DNA from: Byssochlamys sp. IMV 00236
Lineage: Eukaryota; Ascomycota; Eurotiomycetes; Eurotiales; Thermoascaceae
Direction: 5' to 3'
DNA length: 64,000 nucleotides
Assembly (NCBI GenBank): GCA_001931875.2
Contig: MSJH02000824.1
Location: 373,665-437,664, forward strand
The notes beneath the pieces were generated by a model. It ran no database searches, was not told the DNA's origin, and was given only the letters and a program-made list of their open reading frames with translations. The position numbers and the translations under genes are program-made. The first letter of the stretch is position 1. Each line of letters opens with the position of its first letter. Shown here piece by piece: positions 51,884 through 63,167 of the stretch.

Positions 51884-53858
51884 TATAGAATAATTAGGCT
51901 TTTTAAAAGAATAAGCTTTAACTTTTAATTTTTAGCTTATTCTTAATTTATAAATTCTTATTTTTTAGCTTTAATATTAAGTAAAGTATAAATTAATAAG
52001 TAAATCTTCTTTTTCTTTTTTTCTAATATTATAAATAATATTATTAATTTTAATTATTATAAGTATTTTTTAAGATTAATTCTATAAATAATAATAATAG
52101 AAATTTAAATAATATATAGTTTTTAAGCTTAGCTATAATTTATTTTAAGCTTACTTCTTTTATTAAAGACTACTAAAGGATAAATTATATAAGTTTAAGA
52201 ATTAAATTACCTAGGGAGTTTAAGGGCGGGATTTATATATAATTATAGCTTAAATCTTCTAGTAATTATTTAAATATAAGTAATCTTTAATATAATATTT
52301 TAAGAAGCTATATTAAAAGTAAGCGCTAGTTTTATAATATAATAAGTTATATCTTTTTCTATCTAAATATTTAAAAGTATTTAGGTCTATTAAGTTATAT
52401 AGCTATATTAAGGCTAGTTTACTTTTTTATATAAGGCTTTTCTAAGGCTAATTATTATATTTTATAACTAGAGTAAGACTTAAAGTAAATAAAGGAGACT
52501 AAATATATTAAATAGGTTTTAAAATAGCAATATAAATCTTTATAATAAAAGGCTAGTTTATAATATATTAATAGTAATAATTCTTAAAATCTTATAAAAA
52601 TTTAATAAACTAATAATACTTATAACTTAGGGGCTAATTATATAATAATATTCCTTAAAATTCTTAGCTAATAGCTTACTTAAATAGAGTAAATAATATT
52701 TTTTTAAATATTTCTCCTTTTAATATTAGGTATTAAAACTTAATAAAAAAGATTTTAAATTCCTTATTAGTTTAATAGAGATTAAATAATTTACTATATA
52801 TATTATTTATATAATTAAGGTTATTAAATATATATTTTAAGATATTTAAAATCTTTTAATAATTACTAAAAATATAGGTCTTATTTTTAATATATAGTAA
52901 TACTTAAATATAAAGTATACTTTTTAAATAATTAATTATATAAGCTATATAGCTTTAAGAGGTTAAGAATTAATATTAGTTAATTATTATCTTTTTTTAA
53001 ATTTAAGCTATAAAGTGCTAAAGATCCTTTTAATTACCTTTAAACTTATTTAAGTTAAGAAGTCTCTTTAAAAATCTAGGGGTAGAGAAAGATATAATAG
53101 TAAATATTTTAAATATTTTTATTAAAATAGTTATAAGTCTCTTAATATTAGGCTTAAATTTAAATATAAATATAAATATATTTATAGTAAGAATAGCTAT
53201 ATAATAAGCTTAATCCTTTTTAAGAATAGCTTAAATATATTATTATTCCTTTTTATTAAGCTATATCTCTTAATATTATTAAATAGCTTTAAGATTAGTA
53301 TTTTTTTATTTAAGTCTTTATTATATAATTGTAAATTCCTACTAGAGTTTTTAAAATCTTATTTTAATTTATTTAATATATTAACTAGCTTTATTTATTA
53401 ATAACTTAGCCTTAATAATATATTTATATATTAAGTAATAATAGTTATATTATTTTAGCCTATAGCTAATAATAATATACTTAATAAATTCTCTTAAAAT
53501 AATTAGTAGGAATAAAAGAATTAAAGTAAGTATTATTAATAATATTAACTCTTAAATAAGAGCTATATAGTATTAAAATATAGGCTTAGGGAGCAGATTA
53601 AAATAAATAAAATAAGTAGTTAATATTAAGACTAGCTATAAGATCTCTATTTAGCTAATTTAGACTAAAATAGGCTATTATAAGTAGGCTTAATAAATAA
53701 AATATAGTTTAAAGAGTTTAAATCTAGATTAAGCTATATACTAAAGATATCTTTTATAAGATTATATAATTCCTTATATAATTTAGAAGAGTTAGGTCTT
53801 ACTCTTCTAACTTATATAAGCATTAGCCGGTAAATCTTCCTAGGCTAATACTATAACA
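51884..53858 (-). mobile_element. Gypsy G2: truncated relative of G1 (5' LTR and gag)
   Basis: Direct-orientation match to 13095-15062 of Gypsy G1. It has the gag region (51884-53578) and the 5' LTR (53579-53858, about 280 bp) but no pol and no 3' LTR. It stops abruptly at the Copia A1 LTR. Its LTR end still reads ACTATAACA, showing the original CA terminus of the family. It is more mutated than G1 within gag. Confidence 0.8.
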
Positions 53859-54382
53859 TTTAATATATATAGAGTAAATACTTACTATAAGTTATATACC
53901 TTAAAATAATATAGTTAATATAGATATAAGTAAATTAAATAAAAGTATTAATATTATATATCTTATAAGCTATTAAAATATATAAATAAAGTATATAAAT
54001 TTAAGCTATATATATAAAGATAGCTTATATAATATATTATAATTTAAAATTACTTATTAATAAGTAACTAATAAAGGTAATTAATAGCTAAGAATATATT
54101 TAGCATATATTAAGATTAAATAAAGAGTTAAACTTACTTTATATTATTTAAAGATTATTAGAGTTTAATTTAAGTATATCTATATTTTATTTTCTAAATA
54201 GAAATAATACTCTGCTAATTATTAATTCTAAAAATAAAAAAATTTATTATATTAATTTTTAATTTTTTTTTAAAGAAGTTTATTAATAGAAATAATATTA
54301 AATATATAGCTTACTTCTTTATAAAGTATTTTAAAGATACTTAATTTAATATAATTATATTTATAGCGTTATTTAAGCAGAG
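53859..54382. other. Unassigned AT-rich segment
   Basis: No match to the named elements was recognised. It is RIP-mutated like its surroundings. A plus-strand frame in the last 250 bases has stops only at former Gln/Trp codons but shows no known motif. It may be a continuation of the segment at 55180-56150, with the inverted-repeat element inserted between. Confidence 0.4.
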
Positions 54383-55178
54383 CTTAAATCTCGACCTAGC
54401 TAGAGGCGAGCTTAGCCTACTCTAGAAGCTTAGCCTACCTAAGTATTTTTACTATTTTTTAAGTAAGCTAAGCTTTTAAACTAAAAACTTTAAAAATTTA
54501 TTAAAAATTAAAGCTTAAAGATATTTTACTTGGAATTAAATATTTATATAGGCTATAACTTATATCTTATATATATATAAAAAGAAAAATTAAATATCTA
54601 AAAATCGATTTTTAAAAATTAAAAAACTAAGAAAGATTTATAATTTTTAAATAGGCCTATACCTTAGCCTAGCTAGAGGCGAGCTCAGCCTACCCTAGAA
54701 GCTTAGCCTATTTAAATATTTTTACTATTTTTTAAGTAGGCTAAGCTTTTAAACTAAAAACTTTAAAAATTTATTAAAAGTTAAAACCTAAAGATATTCT
54801 ACTTGAAATTAAATATTTATATAGGTTATAACCTATAGCTTATATATATATATATAAAGAAAAATTAAATATCTAAAAATCGATTTTTAAGAATTAAAAA
54901 ACTAAGAAAGATTTATAATTTTTGAATTTCTATATATAATTTACTAACTCTTGCCCTAGCGTACCCAATTAAAATCCTAAAATCCTAATTTTAATATATA
55001 ATATAGACTAAAATATAAATTATTTTATAATATTTTTTATATATTTCTACTATGCCTAAATAGGCTAAGAAAAATTAAAGTTTCTTAGGGTGCGCCGAGA
55101 TCCTAAATACTTAGGTAGTATAAGCTTTTAGGGTAGGCTAAGCTTATCCTCGGCTAAGCCGAGCTATATCCCGATTTA
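54383..55178. mobile_element. ~800-bp terminal-inverted-repeat element, less RIP-mutated
   Basis: The first ~70 bases (GCTTAAATC.CGA..., AAGCTTAGCCTAC, CTACCTAAGTATTT) return in reverse complement at about 55105-55178 (AAATACTTAGGTAG, GTAGGCTAAGCTTA, GATTTAAGC). The interior begins with a 262-bp tandem duplication. No transposase can be read, so it looks non-autonomous. It keeps TTGG, TTGA, TTTGAAT, CTCAGCC and CCCAATT, i.e. CpA/TpG in contexts lost elsewhere, and has more CpG (GGCGAGC, GTGCGCCGAG). It was probably exposed to fewer RIP cycles. Exact ends and target duplication are uncertain. Confidence 0.6.
54397..54925 (+). repeat. 262-bp direct tandem duplication
   Basis: CCTAGCTAGAGGCGAGC starts one unit near 54400 and the next near 54663. 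The two units run in parallel through AAATCGATTTTTAA to AAGATTTATAATTTTT. They differ at few positions, including ACTTGG/ACTTGA and CTTAGCC/CTCAGCC, so the duplication is recent relative to the RIP seen around it. Confidence 0.85.
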
Positions 55179-55179
55179 A

Positions 55180-56150
55180 GCATATACTTTAATATATATT
55201 TATAATATTTAATATTGCTATATTTATATGCTTAATAATATACCTTATTTTAAATTTTATTCTTTTTATTTTTTTAAAGAAGTAAAAAAGATAAAGTCTT
55301 ATAATTATCTTAAATATAGAGCTTAAATTAAATTTAAGCTATATTTAGCATATACTTATAATACCTTAAATATCTACTTAAAATAAGGTATAAATATACC
55401 TTTAATAAAAGTTATTAAAATATTTAATAAATATTTATATTAAAATAATTATAAGATAAAAGATTCTTTTAATAGATAAAATATAAGATACTATTAAAAT
55501 AAGTTATTAAATATTTAAGAATAAATAATTTATCTTAAATACTATTAATTATAATCTTAAAGATATTACTATAGCTAATAATAATACTTATAAAAAAAAT
55601 AGCCTTTTAAATATATTTAATATATGCCTTATTAAAACTTATATAAAAAGAATATATTTAATTAAGTTCTATATAAAAAAGGAATTTAGAATATATCTTA
55701 AATTCTTTATCTTTACTTTATATATAGGAATTAATACTACTTTAATTGCTTATTATATTCTTAAACTAGTTTAAGTATATTTTATAAAGGTTATAATTTT
55801 ATATAAGTTTATTTTATAAAAAATTAGCGTTTAGTCTAAATATAATTAATATTAAGTATATATTTAATATTTACTTAGCCTTAGTAAAAGTTATATTAAA
55901 TATATTTAAATAAGAATATTATATAGCTATTAATTAAAAATACTATTAATTTAGCTATTAGTTATAGTTACTTAATTCTTAGCTATTTTTAAGTATTTAA
56001 AGATAAAATAATAGTATTTCTTAGCTTTATATTAGCTATTATATATATATATATATATATATTATAAATTTTAAAAAGTTTTATTATATAAATATTATTA
56101 TTAATTTTTAAATAAGCTAATCTTATATTAATTATATAATTAGCTTATAC
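55180..56150. other. Unassigned segment, possible decayed coding DNA
   Basis: About 970 bp with no match to the retrotransposons or the hAT. A plus-strand frame from about 55290 (Y-L-Q-Y-L-K-Y-L-L-K...) carries stops explainable as Gln and faintly resembles the helix-turn-helix start of a pogo/Fot1 transposase, but no DDE core was recognised. A TA dinucleotide run of about 20 bases lies near 56038-56060. Confidence 0.3.
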
Positions 56151-56277
56151 TAAGCTTATACTTAATCTATATATAAGATAAGTTAAGCTTAACTTAGCTA
56201 AAGATAAGCTTTAAAATAAGCTAAGCTTTTAAAGTAGGCTAAGCTTAGCTTTAGCTAAGCTAAGATATAGGCCCTTA
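56150..56277 (-). repeat. Inverted-repeat arm related to the 54.6-kb element
   Basis: In reverse complement this reads GGGCCTATATCTTAGCTTAGC..., AAGCTTAGCCTAC..., AAAAGCTTAGC, matching 54644-54715 (AGGCCTATACCTTAGCC..., GCTCAGCCTACCC, AGAAGCTTAGCC). It may be the far end of a larger element of ~1.6 kb starting at 54644 or the end of another copy. Confidence 0.5.
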
Positions 56278-56279
56278 AT

Positions 56280-56863
56280 TATAATATTAACCTATATACT
56301 TAAAAGAAATATTAAGTATAAATTAAATTCTTTCTATATTTAATGCTAATTATATATTTTAACTTAATATTTACTTTAATTAAGCTATTAAAATATAGCT
56401 TTAACTTACTATTAAAATATAAGTAAAAAATAATATAGATTATATACTATATATATAAAATACTTAATTATACTATTACTATATAAGAAAATAATTTAAA
56501 TAATTCTCTTAAAAGATTAAGCAAGGTTTTTAAATATATAAATATTAATTATATTAAAGATCTTAATATTAAGAGGTTTATAATTAAATTAATCTATATA
56601 TTTATTAATACTCTTATTATATAAATATTTAAGCTTTAAGCTATAGTAAGCTTATTAATATATAAAATAAAATATAATATTATTATTATTACTGTAAAAG
56701 AAGCTATTTAACTATTTTATTTATTTATAAACCTTAGATTTATTAATATAAAACTAATAAGAATTTATATAGATAGTTAGTCCGCTATAAAACTAGCTTA
56801 TAACTTTTAATTTTATGCTTAAATTAAATATATTAATATTAAGTACTATTAAATATATAAAAC
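56280..56863 (+). pseudogene. Copia E RNase H, first part, RIP-inactivated
   Basis: From about 56540 the frame reads NYIKDLNIKRFIIKLIYIF, i.e. ADY.GD...RRS.TGY.F. Near 56640 it reads AIVSLLIYKIKYN, then VKEAI*LFYLF, for TVSLSTAEAEY....  AV.EAIWL..LL. At about 56760-56863 it reads IYIDS*SAIKLAYNF*FYA*IKYINIKYY*I, matching D.QSAI.LA.NP.FHARTKHIDI.YH.I of Ty1/copia RNase H. This is a different family from Copia A. It breaks at AAAAC, the target duplication of Copia A2, and resumes at 62143. Integrase and RT were not found upstream. Confidence 0.78.
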
Positions 56864-57138
56864 TATTATAAAATAGCAGTTAAGACTAGTAGTTTCTAGT
56901 ATAATAAAGATTTTACTTTAAGGAAGTCTTTAATAATAATTTTACTTTAATAAAATTAGGCGGCTTAGAGAAATTACTTTTTAAGCTCTATATAAAAATC
57001 TATTGCCCTAATTAAAAAAATATAGATATATATTTTATATCTACTATATATACTAATATTTTTTTTCTTAGAGTATTATTAACTCTTTAAGATAATTAAA
57101 TAGTTTAGGAATTCTATTTAAACCTATTCTTTTTAATT
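56864..57138 (+). repeat. Copia A2 5' LTR (275 bp)
   Basis: Starts TATTATAAAATAGCAG, ends CTTTTTAATT, followed by the primer-binding region AGTTATAAGCCTAAATTTAT. Confidence 0.9.
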
Positions 57139-57149
57139 AGTTATAAGCC

Positions 57150-60100
57150 TAAATTTATAATAATTTAAGAGAAATAGTTATATAATAAAAACTATTTTAT
57201 CTTAAATATTTAAGTTTAAACTAGTAATAATAAGCTATCCTTATATAAGAGAACTTGCGATAAAACTACTCTAGTGCTATATTAAATATTAAATTTAATA
57301 AGAGTTAGATCCTATTAAAGATTAGAGTATTAACTTATTATTATTATATTCTTAATAGATAATACTAAAAATAAGAAAAAAAAACCTATTTTTATCCTTT
57401 TAAAAGAGAATTATAAGAAATAGTTTATTTATATAAAAAAATAGTTTATTAGCAAATATTATTAGAGAGCTATTAAATTTATTAAAAAATTATATAATAA
57501 TTAGTTTAATAAGGCTAATATAGCTGCTTAGTATTAGATTATTAAATATCTATTTAAAAATAATTAAGATAAATTTATTAACTCTAATAGTATATATATA
57601 TTATAGGAGGCTTTATAAGTAAAATATATAGAAACTTTTCTTAATTAAAAGCGCTAACTTATCTAATTATTTATATACTTTTAAATAACTTCTAGATAAA
57701 TAATTTTAAATACTTAAAATTAATTATAATAGATAAGAAAGAGAATTATAATATTTAATAGCATAATATCTTCTTTAGCTAAGCCTAAAACTAAAATATA
57801 ATAACTGCTTTTAATATTATTTAAAAAGTATATTATAATTAAGGCAGTAATTAATATATATAAGAATTTAAAGGCAAATAATATTCTAGCTATCTTAAAA
57901 GAAATAAAGACCTAACTTTAAGTAAAACTAACTATTATATTTTTAGTAAAGAATAGGTAAACCCTTATTAAATATTATATCTATAAAGAAGACTATTATA
58001 TTAAAGATTACTTATTTTTATCTGCTACTTAAAAAAATATAAGAAATAATTAAAAATAGAGAAAGGAGTCTTTTAAATAAATATTTAATAATTTTATTAT
58101 TTAAGATAAAATAGTAATAGAAATAATTAATAAAATCTATAAGAAGATTTAATCTTTAAAGAATAAGAGTTTAAAAGATAAGAAATATAAGATATATAAT
58201 ACAGAAGAAACCTTAGACTTTAAAAAGAGTTAATCTTAACTAAAATCTTTAACTTTAGTTACTTTTAATAACTAAATCTTATATAAGATTATTTATCTTT
58301 TAAAAGATATTATTAATAAGAATTTATTCTAATAATATATAGATAATAATATTAGTTTATATATAATTAATAAAAACTACTGCTTTAAAGGACTATTAAT
58401 TTAAATTTAATAAAGATATATTTATATAAGCGGAAAAATCTTATATTTAGAATATATAGAAATAGCTATTTTAAGAAATAAAAATAAAAAGATATTAGAC
58501 TTAAAAAATATATTACTTATACTAAATTTTAGGGTAAATCTTTTATTAATTAAGATATTCTGCTAGCAGTTAAATATGCGCAGGTATTTTAATAAAAAAA
58601 TAATATCTATATTAAATAAGTTAGATAAAGTTATAATTTAAGGTATTATTAAATATAGAGTTTATATTATTAAAAGAGTCTTTTTAGATTAGATACTTAA
58701 GTTATAGTATATATTTATTATATTTATCTTTACTAAAGATGCTCTTAATGCTATAATTATAGATTAAGAAAAAGGATCTTATTAAAATAAAATTAAGGAG
58801 AAAGAAAGATTTTATTAAAATAAAATTTAAGAGAAGTATTAATTATAATATAGGAGAATTAATTATTTTAAACCTAAAAAAGTCAGAAATTTATATAATT
58901 TAACTATATTAAAGAAGCCCATTAAAATAATAATAAACTACTAGTATATAATATATATTATAGCTAATATTAGAAATAAGAGAGAGATTATTAGTATATA
59001 AAAGGCTAGTATTCTTAAACTTATCTATATAAATATATATAGTTAAATACTAAAGTCTAAAAATAAATATATCTACTTCTTAATAGTTATAGATAATTTT
59101 TTAAAAAAAATATAGATATTTCTAATAAAAATTAAATCTAATACTGCCCCTATTTTAAATAAATAGAAAAAAGAGATTAAGATAATAATAAGTCTCTAAA
59201 TTTTTAGTATATAATTAGATAATATACTAAAACTTAAGAATCTTTTTAAGACTTAAAGGAAATAGTTTAATATCTATTATAAACTAATAGTTCTATATAT
59301 ATTAATATAAAATAAAGCTATAGAATAGATATATTAAACTATTAAAAAAAGAATAAGAGCTATACTTAAAGATTTAAACCTACTAATTAAATTATAGGTA
59401 GAGATAGCTTAAACTAATATATATATTAGAAATAAAGTATTAAACAGATTAATAATTAATAAGATTTAGATATTTCTAAAGAAAGCTTTTACTAGAGTTA
59501 AGTTATTAATTAATTACTTAAAAATATAGGGATATTAGGTAATATTATATATAAACCTAGAATCTTTACTATAAGATATATAAAGGAATAAATTAATAAA
59601 TTAAGATAGGATCTATATTTTTATAAAATATATTAAGAGAATAAATAAATAATAGAAAGTTTAAGCTTTAAATATAAAAAAGACTATTAAGACTTATTAA
59701 GCTAAGTTTTTTAAGAATAAACTAGAAAAAGACTTAAATCTTAAGATTTCCTAAAGATTACTGCTAAATATAATATTAATAAAAAATTTAAAAGATTAAC
59801 TAATAACTTAGCCCGCTATTTTAAGTATATATATACTTTTAAATAAAAAAAAATAATATTAATAATTAAGAGAAGAGCTATAAAAAAATTCTAATTTTTC
59901 CTTAAAAAGAAAAAGAAGCTTTTTATTATAGTGAAATTATAGAATAAAAGAAAATATCTAATTATTTTTATTCTAATAATCTAAATAATTATAAGGACTT
60001 ATAAATAAATCCCCTATCCTTACTAAATAGATAAGTTATATCTTATATAGAGATTCTCTATATAATAAAGTATAAAAGAAAAAAGGTTAAGTCGCTAGAT

Positions 60101-61850
60101 AATAAATAAGATATTAAGAAATTACACTAAGTAATACTTATACTAAATCTTTTATCTCTGGGTATTAATATAAACTAGGAGAAGTATATAAAATAAGTAT
60201 TAAATACTGTAATAGTAGTATATATAATAAAGAAATATATTTTAATCTTAAACTTATATTATATTATAATTAATAACTTTACTTAGAGTAAATTATAGCA
60301 GAATATATTTAAAATTAAAATAGATATATTTTAAGTAAATAAAATTTTTAAAATAGTTATACTATTATTAGGAGCTAATATTATAATTAGCTATTAAGTA
60401 TTAGCTATAAAGTATAATTTAAATAGTTCCCTTTAGAAGCTTAAAGTATACCTTATTATTTAAGGGTTTATTTAGAAATATAGTATTAATTTTAAGTATA
60501 CTTTTACTCCTACCTTATAATATAATATATTATAAGTATTTCTGGCTATTATTATAATAGAGAATTATAAGTATTATATTATAGATATTAATAATGCCTT
60601 TATAAAATTAATATTAAAGGAGAAGATTTATATAATATCTTTACTAAGAATAAATATATTATTAAAAATAATATTAAAAGTTTTTTAATCTCTATATAGT
60701 TTAAAGTAAGCTAAAAAAGATTAGAATTAAACTTATATAAAAATACTCTAGAAAATAAATTTTATATAAATTAATATTAATCTATGCTTATTATAGTATT
60801 TAAAAAAAAATCTTATTCTTAATATATATTAATAATATCTTAATTAATATAAAGTAAATTAAAAATATCTATTAGTTTAAATAAGAGTTTAAATTAATAT
60901 ATAAAATAAAGGACCTAGAAGAAATAAAGAAGATCTTTAATATTTAAATTATTTAAAGTAGGCAGAATTAAATATTAATAATAGACTAATCTTATTATAC
61001 TAAAAAACTCTTATTATAATATAAAATAAATAAAAAAAGGTATATCTAATTAATATCCTATTAAATAGATATAATTTTCTAAAACTATTTAATTCTTAGG
61101 ATAAAAAAGTAGATTAAAAAGAGTATTAAAAGATTATTAATAGCCTAATCTATTTAATAATCTTAATAAAACTAGATATTATATTTATAATAGGCAGATT
61201 AAGTTAATATTTATTAAATCTATCTAAAAAGTATTTTAAGGTATTAAAGTCTCTTATAAAATACCTATAATTAATTATATATCTAGGTCTTAAATTTAAT
61301 ATAAACTAAGACTAGTAACTTATTAAATATTTAGATTTAAATTATATAATAAATAAGATTAATTAGATATTAATCTTAAAGAATATTTTTACTTTAGCTA
61401 ATAGCTTAGTAAATTAATTAAATAAGAAATAAAAGTCTATTATAATTTTAACTATAAAGGCTAAATATATAGCTATATATTAAGCTATAAAATAGTCTTA
61501 ATAATTAGCCTTTTTTTTAAGAGATATAGGATATAGATACTATATTAGTCTAAATAAATTTAAGCTAATAATAAGAGAAGAGCAAGCTTTTATTATTAAT
61601 TCTCCAGTTAAAATCTATAAAGATAATTAAATATTATTATTACTAATTAAAGATACCTATACTTATAAGAGATTAAAGTATATTAATATTATATATTATT
61701 ATATATATAATCTATACTAAAAGAATAAAATTAATATTAAGTTTATTAAAATATAGGATATAATAGCAGATAATTTTACTAAACTACTATTAAAGGTAAA
61801 TTTTCTAAGATTCTTAAGTTAATTAAGATTAATTAATCTAATAAGTCTAG
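57150..61850 (+). pseudogene. Copia A2 gag-pol, RIP-inactivated
   Basis: Aligns with A1 over its full length with only small gaps; differences are mostly C/T and G/A. The zinc knuckle is at about 57980-58020, the integrase VIDN block at about 59080-59095, and the RT active site Y-I-N-N-I at about 60825-60840. RNase H T-I-K-A-K-Y lies at about 61450-61475 and DIIADNFTKLL at 61757-61790. It keeps a few codons A1 lost and the reverse, so the two were mutated separately. Confidence 0.86.
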
Positions 61851-61862
61851 ATTAAGGAGAAG

Positions 61863-62137
61863 TATTATAAAATAGTAATTAGGACTAGCAGTTTTTAATA
61901 TAATAAAGATTTTATTTTAAGAAAGTTTTTAATAATAATTTTACTTTAATAAAATTAAGTAGCTTAGAGAAATTATTTCTTAAGCTCTATATAAAAATCT
62001 ATTACCCTAACTAAGAAAATATAGATATATACTTTATATCTACTATATGCGCTAATACTCTTTTTTCTAGAGTATTATTAGCCCTCTAAGATAGTTAGAT
62101 AGTCTAGGAATTTTATCTAAACTTATTCTTTTTAACT
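61863..62137 (+). repeat. Copia A2 3' LTR (275 bp)
   Basis: Ends CTTTTTAACT, the least changed form of the LTR 3' end in the window. Keeps CTATATGCGCTAATAC. Confidence 0.9.
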
Positions 62138-62142
62138 AAAAC

Positions 62143-62330
62143 TATATTTAATAAGTAGTTTAAACTTATATATATTAATATTAAGGATTAAATTGCTAAT
62201 AAGTTTATTAAAGCACTTAATTAAATTAAGTTTAAGATATTTATTAAGATATTAAATTTTACTAGAGAATATTTAGTAATAATAAATATTAAGCTAAGAG
62301 GTAATTTAATATTACTATTTTTAAGAAATC
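62143..62330 (+). pseudogene. Copia E RNase H, second part
   Basis: Continues the frame broken at 56863 and reads ...F*LIYINIKD*IANKFIKAL, matching F.L.YVPT.DQLAD.LTKAL, the end of Copia RNase H. Recovering a recognisable domain by skipping 5.3 kb supports both the family call and the insertion. Confidence 0.75.
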
Positions 62331-62744
62331 TTATATAATTTTAATACTTTTATTTTAAGAAATTATTTATAGTTTAAGAAAATATATTAAATTTTATAAT
62401 TTCTATAAGAGATAAGCTATAAACTTATTAAGTTTTATTATTATATTATTTATATAAACTAAATAATAGCTTTAATAGAATACTACTTATATTAATCTTT
62501 ATAAAATTAATAAAGATAGGAGAAAAACTATAAATTAATTTAATTAAATATTTAGCTTAACTTAAAATAATTAAAGTATTTAAATAAAGTTATTAAATAT
62601 AAATAGCTAATAGATTTTAATATTAATTAATTCTTTAAATAATTTAAAGATTATTCTTATTTTATATATTTTTTTAAAATCTTTACTTCTATAATCTTAA
62701 ATCTTTATATAAATATATTAAACTATTAAGTTAGAAATAAGAGC
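62331..62744. other. Likely 3' region/LTR of Copia E, not resolved
   Basis: About 410 bp directly after the RNase H end, where the polypurine tract and 3' LTR belong. No second copy is present in the window for comparison, so LTR limits cannot be set. Confidence 0.4.
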
Positions 62745-62830
62745 TAGTATTAGTATTAGATTAAGTTAAGCAAGAAAATTAAGCTTAGCTTATTAAGTTA
62801 AGCTAAAAGTATAAGCTTAAAGTTATAAAA
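62745..62830 (+). mobile_element. hAT terminus remnant
   Basis: Starts TAGTATTAGTATTAGATTAAG and continues with AAGCTTAGCTTATTAAG, the same end and palindromic tract as the large hAT copies. It stops after about 85 bases. Either a solo end or a tiny non-autonomous copy. Confidence 0.6.
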
Positions 62831-62869
62831 AGTATTTATATAAAAATTTAAATAAGCTACTAATAATAA

Positions 62870-63167
62870 GAAAATATAATTAAAGATTAAAAAAACCTAT
62901 ATATTATAATAAAATAAATAATATTATTATTAATTATCTTTACTTAAATAAAAGATTTTAAAGAGGCTTTTATTTAATTATATAATTAAACTATATAACT
63001 TTCTATAAAGATATATTAATCTTAATTATTATATTATAATACTTTTTCTTAGTTTAAATTTATTAGATTAATAAGTTTTAGCTATTTAAAAAATATTATA
63101 AAATTTATTTTAAAAAGTAGCTTAATAAAGCTACTTATTATTATATTCTTAATATTAATAAATTTTA
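62870..63167 (-). mobile_element. 3' end of a minus-strand Copia (LTR B' and tail)
   Basis: A reverse type B' LTR fragment ends at about 63041 (...TATATTATAATA). It is followed by ACTTTTTCTTAGTTT, the decayed polypurine tract in reverse, and about 110 bp matching the sequence next to the Copia 3' LTRs at 20771 and 15455. The rest is missing, cut by the LTR starting at 63168. Confidence 0.6.

Larger units (their letters stand above)
56864..62137 (+). mobile_element. Complete Copia A retrotransposon, copy A2
   Basis: The element is 5274 bp with two 275-bp LTRs (56864-57138 and 61863-62137) and an exact AAAAC duplication (56859-56863 and 62138-62142). TAAGGAGAAG before the right LTR is the polypurine tract. 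It lies inside the RNase H of another Copia (E), whose frame rejoins on the far side. It is the best-kept insertion in the window. Confidence 0.92.

Noticed and set aside
56038..56060. TA dinucleotide run as a functional microsatellite or cruciform
   Set aside because: Short and expected in TpA-enriched RIP DNA; no second signal nearby.
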